Below are positions 8,583 to 14,931 of a DNA stretch of 38,107 nucleotides, one piece after another. The notes under the pieces were generated by a model. The model was given only the letters and a program-made list of their open reading frames with translations, ran no database searches and was not told where the DNA came from. Positions within the stretch are counted from its first letter, which is position 1; each line of letters opens with the position of its first letter. The stretch lies in assembly GCF_900094565.1 (NCBI RefSeq), contig NZ_FMAF01000045.1:1-38107 (forward strand). The letters are read 5' to 3'. This stretch comes from Martinezella lusitana. Its GTDB lineage: Bacteria; Pseudomonadota; Alphaproteobacteria; Rhizobiales; Rhizobiaceae. The position numbers and the translations under genes were made by a program.

Positions 8583-8637
8583 ATTCATGCGCGGTTCGTA
8601 TCACAGAGGCCTTCATGTTCGCCAAGCGGGTGCTGCC

Positions 8638-9228
8638 ATGATCAAGCATCCGCTCTCTGCCGCCGATTATGAAGCCGCCTCCGCCAGCGCCACGTGTGAT
8701 CTCAAGACCAAGACATTGTTGCGTGCCTTGGTGTGTCGTCTTCGCGATTTGTTCTCCGATGCAGGCTTTCCGCTGTCCGTCATCTTCACGGGCGGCACCG
8801 AGCCTCATGTCACCATCCGCGATGAAACGGCGGGAATCTCCGCGCGTATAGCGATCGACGCCGAAAGCGGCCTGTATGTCTTTTACGAACTTGGCTGTCG
8901 CGCAACCGTTATTGTCCTGGCGACGGCGAATGAAAATCGATTGATCGAAGAGATCGCCCTCCACCTTGGCGGCGACAGTCCGGTGCCGCAAACGATCGAC
9001 ACCGCCGTCAGCGTTCTCGTCGGCCAGACGACCGAAGATGTCGAGCGCAAGCTTATCCTGCAGACGCTTCATCACTGCGATGGAGACCCCACTCACACGG
9101 CATTCATGCTCGGAATGCCACTCGTTGTCCTCTGTAACAAACTGGCGGTCTATTTTGCGGACTCCGCCAGGAGACTGCCGGAAGCACCCACCGGTGCAGG
9201 CCGGAGAGCGGTGGGCGGCCGACCATGA
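8638..9228 (+). CDS. Protein with C-terminal Fis-type helix-turn-helix
   Basis: This 196-residue protein's region of about residues 145-185 (ERKLILQTLHHCDGDPTHTA then LGMPLVVLCNKLAVYF) aligns by eye with the Fis-like DNA-binding tail of NtrC-family activators, whose pattern is E..LI...L....GN.T.AA..LG....TL..KL. The usual Arg-Thr-Leu-Arg recognition turn is replaced by VVLCNKL, so DNA contacts may differ. There is no AAA+ ATPase domain. The N-terminal 140 residues match nothing I recognise. ATG 8638 is chosen; the frame stays open upstream to 8548 but those codons look non-coding. It is 112 bases after the EAL gene and overlaps, by ATGA, an open extension of the next gene. A regulatory role is inferred. 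Confidence 0.7.
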   Translation: MIKHPLSAADYEAASASATCDLKTKTLLRALVCRLRDLFSDAGFPLSVIFTGGTEPHVTIRDETAGISARIAIDAESGLYVFYELGCRATVIVLATANENRLIEEIALHLGGDSPVPQTIDTAVSVLVGQTTEDVERKLILQTLHHCDGDPTHTAFMLGMPLVVLCNKLAVYFADSARRLPEAPTGAGRRAVGGRP

Positions 9229-9398
9229 TCACGGGCGCACCTGATGCGAACGTATTCTATCCCGGCGACAATGCCGGGGAAACCTGCGCCAGGAAGACGG
9301 CGCAATTCGAACCGGTGCGGGGCTTGGAACGGGCTTCGCATATGACCCAATCGCGCTGGGCGGCGCACGAGGAACCAAATGAGATCCGGGAAAAGATC

Positions 9399-9851
9399 AT
9401 GGATTCTTTCAGTGAGAGAAAAAACCCCGCACCACCACCGCAATCGCATTTTCTATTCGAAGGCTGTGTGAAGATTGTTTCGGCCTATGTCGCTCACAAC
9501 GCCATTTCGGCCGCCAGCCTTCCCAAGCTGATCAAGGATATCCACGGCGCGCTGCAAGCTTTGCGCAGCTCTGCTCCCGTTGCCGCACGTAGCAATCTGG
9601 TGCCGGCGGTGGATTTGAAGAAATCGGTGACGAACGACTATATCGTCTGCCTCGAGGACGGCAAACGCTTCAAAACGCTGAAACGCCATTTGCGCGTGCA
9701 CTACGGCATGACACCTGAGGAATATCGCCAGAAATGGGGTTTGGCGCCAAACTATCCGATGGTCGCACAAAATTATGCGAACCGTCGGTCGGAACTCGCC
9801 AAGCTTTCCGGTCTTGGCGCCAATGGCAACAGAAAGGAAACTGTTCGCTAG
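9399..9851 (+). CDS. MucR/Ros family zinc-finger transcriptional regulator
   Basis: This 150-residue cytoplasmic DNA-binding protein belongs to the family that controls exopolysaccharide, motility and symbiosis or virulence genes in rhizobia. The N-terminal part (FEGCVKIVSAYVAHNAI) is the conserved oligomerisation region. The zinc-finger region is CLEDGKRFKTLKRHLRVHYG, with Cys, Asp and two His as probable ligands (Asp replaces the second Cys, as in many MucR proteins), followed by MTPEEYRQKWGL and YPMVAQNYANRRSELAK. ATG 9399 gives the usual family length. An in-frame ATG at 9225, overlapping the previous stop, would add 58 residues not typical of MucR. The TAG stop lies at the start of a RIME-like repeat. 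Confidence 0.9.
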   Translation: MDSFSERKNPAPPPQSHFLFEGCVKIVSAYVAHNAISAASLPKLIKDIHGALQALRSSAPVAARSNLVPAVDLKKSVTNDYIVCLEDGKRFKTLKRHLRVHYGMTPEEYRQKWGLAPNYPMVAQNYANRRSELAKLSGLGANGNRKETVR

Positions 9852-9950
9852 AGCAATTCCCGGAAAAGTGCGTAGCGGTTTTCCGTCCGGAATTGCGTAA
9901 AAACAATAGCATAGAGCGGTCAGGCGATTCCGTGAAACGCGTAACCGCTC
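9849..9950. repeat. RIME-like intergenic repeat, copy 1
   Basis: About 102 bases beginning TAGAGCAATTCCCGGAAAAG, containing one palindrome (GGAAAA...TTTTCC and the wider ATTCC...GGAAT) and a second half starting TAGAGCGG at 9912. It matches the copies at 12345 and 14866. Architecture and sequence agree with the rhizobial intergenic mosaic elements known as RIME. Its first three bases are the stop codon of the MucR gene. Confidence 0.8.
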
Positions 9951-10039
9951 GAGCACGTCCGCGTGAGAAAGCGTGCGGATCACGACGAGGGGATTGCGGA
10001 CGTTTCGCCGTACCAGCTGTGCGGCGCTACGCTGCAAGG

Positions 10040-10076
10040 ATAATGGCGCCCTACGAGGGGGCGCCATTATCTTTTT
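10040..10076 (+). terminator. Strong intrinsic terminator, plus strand
   Basis: ATAATGGCGCCC pairs with GGGCGCCATTAT across a seven-base loop and is followed by CTTTTT. The T-run fits plus-strand transcripts only. It lies about 190 bases past the MucR stop, so it ends either a long mucR 3' region or a separate small transcript. The segment 9955-10005 holds another inverted repeat, ACGTCCGC with GCGGACGT. Confidence 0.75.
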
Positions 10077-10122
10077 GGGCCATTTGTCGGGCAAAATCGG
10101 CAGGGCCGATGAAACGTGTCGA

Positions 10123-11730
10123 TCAGAAGACCTGACGGAGCACAAGGAACAGCATGAAGGCGAGCGCGATCGAGGCCGGCAGCGTCAGGATCCAGGCCAT
10201 CAGCATGTTCCGCACGGTCGACCACTGCAGGCCGGAGCCATTCGCCGCCATGGTGCCGGCGACGCCCGAGGACAGGACGTGCGTGGTGGAAACCGGCAAG
10301 CCGAGGTGGTCAGCCGCCCCGATCGTCAGCATGGCGACGACTTCGGCGGCCGCACCCTGGCCGTAGGTCAGATGGGTCTTGCCGATCTTTTCGCCGACGG
10401 TGACGACGATACGCTTCCAGCCGACCATGGTGCCGAGACCGAGTGCCAGCGCCACGGCAACCTTCACCCAGAGCGGGATGAACTTCGTCGCATGGTCGAC
10501 GGCGGCGTGATAGTTGGTAACGGCCTTCAGATCGTCGGCGCTCATCGGCAGCAGCTTCTGCTTGTCGATCAGCTTCAGCGATTCACCGATCAGATAGATG
10601 TCGTTGCGCACGTTGCCGACGAGCTCGTTCGGCAGCTTTTCGACGCTCGGATAGGCGGCGATCTCGGCGCTGGTGGTGTGGATATAGGCCTGAAGTGCAG
10701 GCGTCGTTGCATCCGACCATGTCTTGCTCTTGACGGCATCGCTGACGGCGGCCTTCGGATCGGCAGGCGCGGTCACACCGGGCTTCACATACTTGCCGAG
10801 CACGGTTTCGACCTGCGCCGAAGCGGCCTTGTAGGCCTCGAGATAGTTGATGTCGGGCGTCTTGTTGAGAGCGAAGGCGGTCGGGACGAGACCGATGAGG
10901 ATGAGCATGATCAGGCCCATGCCCTTCTGGCCGTCATTCGAGCCGTGGGCAAAGCTGACGCCGGTGCAGGTGAAGATCAGCAATGCGCGAATCCACCGCG
11001 GCGGCGGCGCGTTGCCCTTCGGCGCTTCATAAAGCTCCTTGTTGCGGATCAGAACCTTGGAAACCAGCAGCAGTAAAGCGGCCGCACCGAAGCCGATGAT
11101 CGGCGACAGCAGCAGCGACATGCCGACGCTGCTGGCCTGCGACCAGTCGACGCCGCTGGTGGCGGAGCCTGTGGGTGCCAGAAACTGATTGGCAAGGCCG
11201 ACGCCGATGATGGAGCCGACGAGCGTGTGCGAGCTCGACGCCGGCAGGCCCAGATACCAGGTACCGAGGTTCCATATGATGGCGGCAGTGAGCAGGGCGA
11301 AGACCATCGCAAGGCCCGAGCCGGAGCCGACCTGCAGGATCAGTTCGACGGGCAGAAGCGCCAGTATGCCGAAAGCGACGGCGCCGGAAGACGTCAACAC
11401 ACCGAGGAAATTGAAGAACCCGGACCAGATGACGGCGAATTCGGCCGGCAGCGAGCGGGTGTAGATGACGGTGGCGACCGCATTGGCCGTATCGTGGAAA
11501 CCGTTGACGAATTCGAAACCCAGCGCGATCAGCAGCGCGAGACCGAGCAGGATCCACGGAACCGCAGCTGCCTCGGCAAGATCGTTGCCGAGAGCGTAGC
11601 CGACATAAGCGAGGCCGCCGAGCACGACGACGCCGAAGAGCGGCAGAAACCATTTCGCCGAACCGCTGGCGCCGTGAATTGGGTGATTGGTGTTGCCACC
11701 CTCCACGTTGTTTGAAACGACGTCCACCAT
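10123..11730 (-). CDS. Inorganic phosphate transporter, PiT family
   Basis: This 535-residue inner-membrane permease is of the PiT family (phosphate or metal-phosphate:H+ symport). Both family signature repeats are visible: GFEFVNGFHDTANAVATVIY in the N-terminal half and GVSFAHGSNDGQKGMGLIML in the C-terminal half. Each half also carries a LPxSxSHT-type motif (GLPASSSHTLVGSIIG and GLPVSTTHVLSSGVAG). A hydrophilic insert of about 130 residues between the membrane halves makes it longer than E. coli PitA. The ATG at 11730 is preceded by GGGAG. It is a single-gene unit with no phoU-like partner next to it. I found no convincing Pho box in the 269 bases upstream. Confidence 0.95.
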   Translation of the reverse strand: MVDVVSNNVEGGNTNHPIHGASGSAKWFLPLFGVVVLGGLAYVGYALGNDLAEAAAVPWILLGLALLIALGFEFVNGFHDTANAVATVIYTRSLPAEFAVIWSGFFNFLGVLTSSGAVAFGILALLPVELILQVGSGSGLAMVFALLTAAIIWNLGTWYLGLPASSSHTLVGSIIGVGLANQFLAPTGSATSGVDWSQASSVGMSLLLSPIIGFGAAALLLLVSKVLIRNKELYEAPKGNAPPPRWIRALLIFTCTGVSFAHGSNDGQKGMGLIMLILIGLVPTAFALNKTPDINYLEAYKAASAQVETVLGKYVKPGVTAPADPKAAVSDAVKSKTWSDATTPALQAYIHTTSAEIAAYPSVEKLPNELVGNVRNDIYLIGESLKLIDKQKLLPMSADDLKAVTNYHAAVDHATKFIPLWVKVAVALALGLGTMVGWKRIVVTVGEKIGKTHLTYGQGAAAEVVAMLTIGAADHLGLPVSTTHVLSSGVAGTMAANGSGLQWSTVRNMLMAWILTLPASIALAFMLFLVLRQVF

Positions 11731-11999
11731 CTCAAACTCCCTTATGGCAAATGATATCCCTGATTTAAGCGCCGTTCATGAAACTCTCGTGACGCCTGTA
11801 AAGACCGATAGGCGTTTTGCGGATGGGCCGGGATTTCCTTATGGAAAGATGACGATGCGGCGGAAGAAATCCTTGCTCCGGAGGGCAATCCTGGCGGCTC
11901 TCGATTTCGCCGCCAAAACGCCTTTTTCGGTTCAGCCCGTGTTCATCCGCTTGGGTTTTAAATCCCGCATGTAAGGGACTTGAATAGAGGACCACCAAA

Positions 12000-12305
12000 A
12001 TGAGATCGTCCGTGTTTGCCATCGCTGCTTTACTTGGTGGCCTGGCTGTATCTTCGGCAGAAGCAATGCCTGTTCCCGCTGTCGGGACAACGGCTGCCGT
12101 GCCGGTCGTGAAAGTTGACTATGCCTGCGGTCGTGGCTGGCATGTGACCCGCTGGGGCGAATGCCGCCCGAACCGGTGGGGACCGCCGCCGCCGCGTTAT
12201 GGCTGGGGGCATAGGCCGCCACCGCCATGGGGCTGGTACGGTCATCGCGACTACCGCGATGGCTGGCACGGAGACGGCCGCTGGCGCCGTCATCGCGACT
12301 GGTGA
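12000..12305 (+). CDS. Small secreted GCG/CRPN-motif protein
   Basis: This 101-residue protein has a signal peptide (MRSSVFAIAALLGGLAVSSA, cleavage near AEA-MP). The mature part carries CGRGWHVTRWGECRPN near residues 43-58, the small motif that names the rhizobial GCG/CRPN family. The tail of about 43 residues is rich in Gly, Trp, Tyr, His, Arg and Pro (PPPPRYGWGHRPPPPWGWYG). It probably lies in the periplasm or at the cell surface; the function is unknown to me. It is monocistronic, since a strong terminator follows at once. The two cysteines may form a disulphide. Confidence 0.8.
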   Translation: MRSSVFAIAALLGGLAVSSAEAMPVPAVGTTAAVPVVKVDYACGRGWHVTRWGECRPNRWGPPPPRYGWGHRPPPPWGWYGHRDYRDGWHGDGRWRRHRDW

Positions 12306-12310
12306 AATTA

Positions 12311-12345
12311 AAAACACCGCCGCAAGCTCTGCGGCGGTGTTTTTT
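12311..12345 (+). terminator. Intrinsic terminator of the GCG/CRPN gene
   Basis: AACACCGCCGCA pairs with TGCGGCGGTGTT around a short loop, followed by a T-run. It starts six bases after the stop codon, and a RIME-like repeat abuts its T-run. Confidence 0.9.
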
Positions 12346-12448
12346 AAAGCGATTCCAGGAAAAGCGCGTAGCGGTTTTCCGTCCGGAATTGCGCAAAAAC
12401 AACAATATAGAGCGGCTATGCAGTTCCCCGAAACGTGTAACCTCTCTA
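12345..12448. repeat. RIME-like intergenic repeat, copy 2
   Basis: About 104 bases: TAAAGCGATTCCAGGAAAAG, then GCGGTTTTCCGTCCGGAATT, and a second half from TAGAGCGG at 12409 ending in CTCTCTA. Read on the minus strand the element begins TAGAGAGG, and that TAG is the stop codon of the unknown gene in the cobalt operon. It is the fullest copy in the window together with copy 1. Confidence 0.8.
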
Positions 12449-13105
12449 CAGACGGGGTTCTGTCCGCAGCGCCCGCGCCGTCAGCCACAGTCCGGCGACG
12501 GTTGCCAGCAAGGCCGACAGGATGGCCAAGAGGCTTCTGGCGTGCAGAATGATGTCGGTGAGTTTCGGCCGGATCATGTCGGCCGTATTGAAGCTTTCGC
12601 CGCTGAATTTGCACAGGATAAGCGATAGATTGTTGCGCACGAGCGTAGCGTCGATCTCCGAGACGAGATTGCCGACGGGCGCCGTTTCATTCTTCATCGT
12701 CCGCATATGAAGCAGCACCGCCTTGGCTGCCGCGAGATAGGCGTGCGAGCATTCGTTGAACGGACTTTCCTCGTCGCTCACACTGCCGGGCATCATCCCC
12801 CAGAGACAATAGGCGCGCTGGATCTGCGCGAAATTCAGCAGGCGGCGGAAGGTTTCGTCGGTATCCGATGCGTTTTCCGCAAGCGCGACGATCCGCCCGT
12901 AATAGGGTGCGATGACAGCCATTTCGCCATGTGGGAGGCTTGGTATCGGGATGCCGGTTTGGCTTCCCGATGAGCTGCCGCCATGGGCGGCAAGCACTGT
13001 CGGCCAACACGACAGCATGAGGCAGAGCGCGGCGAGCAAGGCGCCGCTTCTATGCAGGCGTTTCCCGCGCACGAGATCATGCGCGGGATGGGATGGATTT
13101 GCCAT
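12446..13105 (-). CDS. Exported membrane-anchored protein of unknown function in the cobalt operon
   Basis: This 219-residue protein is not of a family I can name. Residues about 18-40 (RSGALLAALCLMLSCWPTVL) form a signal peptide or membrane anchor. A hydrophobic segment near the C-terminus (SLLAILSALLATVAGLWLTA) would anchor it, leaving a periplasmic domain of roughly 140 residues. That domain holds Cys in RAYCLWGMMPG, in NECSHAY and in LILCKFSG. The ATG at 13105 starts one base after the cbtA stop (TAGCATG), so it is translated with cbtA under the cobalamin riboswitch. A role in cobalt capture or transporter function is inference from position. Its stop lies in a RIME-like repeat. Confidence 0.75.
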   Translation of the reverse strand: MANPSHPAHDLVRGKRLHRSGALLAALCLMLSCWPTVLAAHGGSSSGSQTGIPIPSLPHGEMAVIAPYYGRIVALAENASDTDETFRRLLNFAQIQRAYCLWGMMPGSVSDEESPFNECSHAYLAAAKAVLLHMRTMKNETAPVGNLVSEIDATLVRNNLSLILCKFSGESFNTADMIRPKLTDIILHARSLLAILSALLATVAGLWLTARALRTEPRL

Positions 13106-13106
13106 G

Positions 13107-13847
13107 CTAGGCTCGGCGCAGCGCCGGGTTGCGGTAGCGTGTCTGCGGTAGCTCTCGCTCCGCCCAGGCTCCGAAGGCAAGCCCGAGGGTGGCCCACAGG
13201 ATCGCGTGCATACCGAGCGATGCAATCCGGAACCGCCAGAGCACAACGGCCGAGAACTGTTCCGGCACTTCGTTGATCGACGGAAGCAGGTACTGGATCA
13301 GTGCGATGAAGACGATGTAGCCGATGCCGGCAAGGATCGCCCCGTTCCATGATCCGTAACGTGCCGCCAGCCGGCGACCCAGCCCGACCGCGACGATCAT
13401 GCCGACGATCGAAGCAACGATCATGATGAAGAACAGCTCGGTCCTGGCGCCGATCGTGTCGGAATTGCCGACCGCTGGCGGGTTTGCCGGGTACTTGATA
13501 TCGGGGACGAGCGAAATCGTCACGAAAGCCGCGATTGCGAGCAATGCTGCCGTGCCACGCGCGCCGAGCGGGCTGATGCGGCCGTAGACGAAGGAGAAGA
13601 CCAGCGCGAACAACCCGCCGATTGCCGTCGAAAAGATCACGGTGCCGGTGAAAAGACCGACGCCTGACTGTGTGGCGCGGCTGACGATTTCCGGTTCCGG
13701 CGCTTCGCCGGCTGCCTGCGCGGCCTTTTCTTCAAAGCCGATCGCCCAATCGACCAGCGGCTCGCCGAAAGTGTGGGCGAAGGCAAAAACGAGAATGCCG
13801 GCAAGGGCCCCGACGATCATGCCGCGGAGCAAAAGACGTCCAACCAT
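13107..13847 (-). CDS. cbtA: Cobalt transporter subunit CbtA
   Basis: This 246-residue inner-membrane protein matches the CbtA family. It starts MVGRLLLRGMIVGALAGILV, with family-typical FAHTFGEPLVDWAIGFE, LVPDIKYPANPPAVGN and the downstream pairs of membrane helices. About five to six membrane segments are visible. CbtAB is a predicted cobalt permease pair found mostly behind B12 riboswitches; the family assignment is established, the transport activity here is inferred. It follows cbtB by 12 bases and precedes the unknown third gene by one base. Confidence 0.92.
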   Translation of the reverse strand: MVGRLLLRGMIVGALAGILVFAFAHTFGEPLVDWAIGFEEKAAQAAGEAPEPEIVSRATQSGVGLFTGTVIFSTAIGGLFALVFSFVYGRISPLGARGTAALLAIAAFVTISLVPDIKYPANPPAVGNSDTIGARTELFFIMIVASIVGMIVAVGLGRRLAARYGSWNGAILAGIGYIVFIALIQYLLPSINEVPEQFSAVVLWRFRIASLGMHAILWATLGLAFGAWAERELPQTRYRNPALRRA

Positions 13848-13859
13848 GTGCCTGGTCCC

Positions 13860-14069
13860 TTAGTGGCAGGGGAAACCGAGCAGGTGACGGGCATCATGCA
13901 CGAATTCGTGCACATACATGCCTGATATCAGCGAGGTTGCGCCTTCCTCGGCGCCGACGAAATAGATCGCCAGCAGCATCAACAGGCCGGCGAAAACAGC
14001 CCAAGGCAGGATTTGGCCGAGCGGGATCGGCTGGGGGATTGCGGATGGTGCGAAAGCGGTGTCAGACAT
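13860..14069 (-). CDS. cbtB: Cobalt transporter subunit CbtB
   Basis: This 69-residue protein has a single membrane helix (ILPWAVFAGLLMLLAIYFVG) and the C-terminal histidine-rich metal motif of CbtB, MYVHEFVHDARHLLGFPCH. The ATG at 14069 is preceded by AGGGAAC at good spacing; an upstream in-frame start (14102) would add 11 residues lying within the riboswitch downstream region. It is the first gene of the operon. The His/Cys tail probably binds cobalt at the periplasmic face (inference). Confidence 0.92.
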   Translation of the reverse strand: MSDTAFAPSAIPQPIPLGQILPWAVFAGLLMLLAIYFVGAEEGATSLISGMYVHEFVHDARHLLGFPCH

Positions 14070-14117
14070 TGTCGTTCCCTCTTTAAGAAAAGCGCGTTCC
14101 ATTTGCGGAAGGGTTCT

Positions 14118-14211
14118 TTACGGGAAGGGTCTGGCTCTCGAGGGCGAAGCTTCCGTCATCGATTACAGTGGCGCGACCGCGCCGGGATTTCACCGGCTTC
14201 CACACCCGTAA
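14118..14211 (-). promoter_or_regulatory. Cobalamin riboswitch controlling cbtBA
   Basis: On the minus strand TTACGGG (14211-14205) closes with CCCGTAA (14124-14118) as stem P1. Between them lie the conserved B12 core elements GTGGAAGCCGGTGAAATCCC, GCGCCACTGTAAT and the B12 box AGCCAGACCC (14136-14127). It sits 49 bases upstream of the cbtB ATG, so adenosylcobalamin binding would most simply block translation or cause early termination. At 94 bases between the P1 strands it is compact for the class. Confidence 0.93.
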
Positions 14212-14219
14212 GTGCAAGT

Positions 14220-14248
14220 TTATATCTGTCCACAAAGATGATTGTCAA
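14220..14248 (-). promoter_or_regulatory. Promoter of the cobalt operon
   Basis: On the minus strand TTGACA (14248-14243) and ATATAA (14225-14220) are separated by 17 bases, close to full housekeeping consensus. Transcription would begin near 14213, just before riboswitch stem P1. Confidence 0.8.
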
Positions 14249-14301
14249 TCAAACGCTGTTGCGATGTTAAATCGCGACAAGGCATGGGGATATCGAGTGT
14301 C

Positions 14302-14868
14302 ATGAAGGCACGCCTGAGCTGGATTTGTCATGGGCCGACGGAAGCCAATCGAAAGGGCTGTTTTCCGGACGACGAGCCGTTGGAAGCGAAAGCGGCGCAG
14401 CGAGCCAAGTTGCCCGTTGCCAGGCTCGCAACGATCGATCGGGTCTGGACGGCCCCGGCGCTGCGCGCGCGTCAGACGGCCGCTATCCTCGGTCCTGACG
14501 CCATCCTTGAAACTGCCTTGCGCGAATGTGACTACGGCGAGTGGTGTGGAAAATCGCTTGCCGAACTTCATGAAAGTGACCCGGAATCCCTGGCGCTGTG
14601 GATGACAGATTTGGACGCCGCACCGCATGGCGGCGAATCTCTGTCGTCGGTCGTGTTGCGCATTGGCGAATGGATGGGGCATCATCTTCATGATGCCGGT
14701 CACACCGTCGCCGTCACCCATGCCAGCGTCATCCGCGCCGCCGTCCTGCACGTGTTGCAGGCCCCGCTTGCGGCATTCTGGACGATCGACGTCGAGCCGT
14801 TCGGCATGGTCGAGATGACGAGCGACGGCCGGCGCTGGCAGCTTCGCTTCCCGCGGATGGTGGAATAG
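14302..14868 (+). CDS. Histidine phosphatase family protein (CobC-like)
   Basis: This 188-residue protein belongs to the histidine phosphatase (phosphoglycerate mutase-like) superfamily. The N-terminal catalytic motif reads ICHGPTEANRKG, where nearly all members have RHG(E/Q)T, so the arginine before the phospho-accepting histidine is Cys. Other family elements are intact: TAPALRARQTAAIL, Glu in LRECDYGEWCG and the second catalytic His in AVTHASVIRAA. ATG 14302 gives a start directly before the first strand; upstream in-frame starts would overlap the cobalt promoter. Divergence from a B12-regulated cobalt operon suggests a cobalamin-related phosphatase such as alpha-ribazole phosphatase, but this is inference. 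The TAG stop begins a RIME-like repeat. Confidence 0.83.
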   Translation: MKARLSWICHGPTEANRKGCFPDDEPLEAKAAQRAKLPVARLATIDRVWTAPALRARQTAAILGPDAILETALRECDYGEWCGKSLAELHESDPESLALWMTDLDAAPHGGESLSSVVLRIGEWMGHHLHDAGHTVAVTHASVIRAAVLHVLQAPLAAFWTIDVEPFGMVEMTSDGRRWQLRFPRMVE

Positions 14869-14926
14869 AGCGATTCCAGGAAAAGTGCCTAGCGGTTCTG
14901 TCCGGAATTGCGGAAAACAATACCAT
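14866..14926. repeat. RIME-like intergenic repeat, copy 3 (truncated)
   Basis: TAGAGCGATTCCAGGAAAAG followed by a shortened AGCGGTTCTGTCCGGAATTG; the second half of the element is missing. Its first three bases are the stop codon of the histidine phosphatase gene, and it fills the gap to the convergent SURF1 gene. Confidence 0.75.
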
Positions 14927-14931
14927 GGGGA

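Noticed and set aside
11849..11974. Possible 41-codon basic peptide upstream of the GCG/CRPN gene
   Set aside because: Has GGAAAG before the ATG, but no family, no membrane segment, and it is too short to judge from one sequence.
11731..11999. Pho box upstream of the phosphate permease
   Set aside because: The best stretch, near 11775-11803, matches the Pho half-sites too poorly to report.
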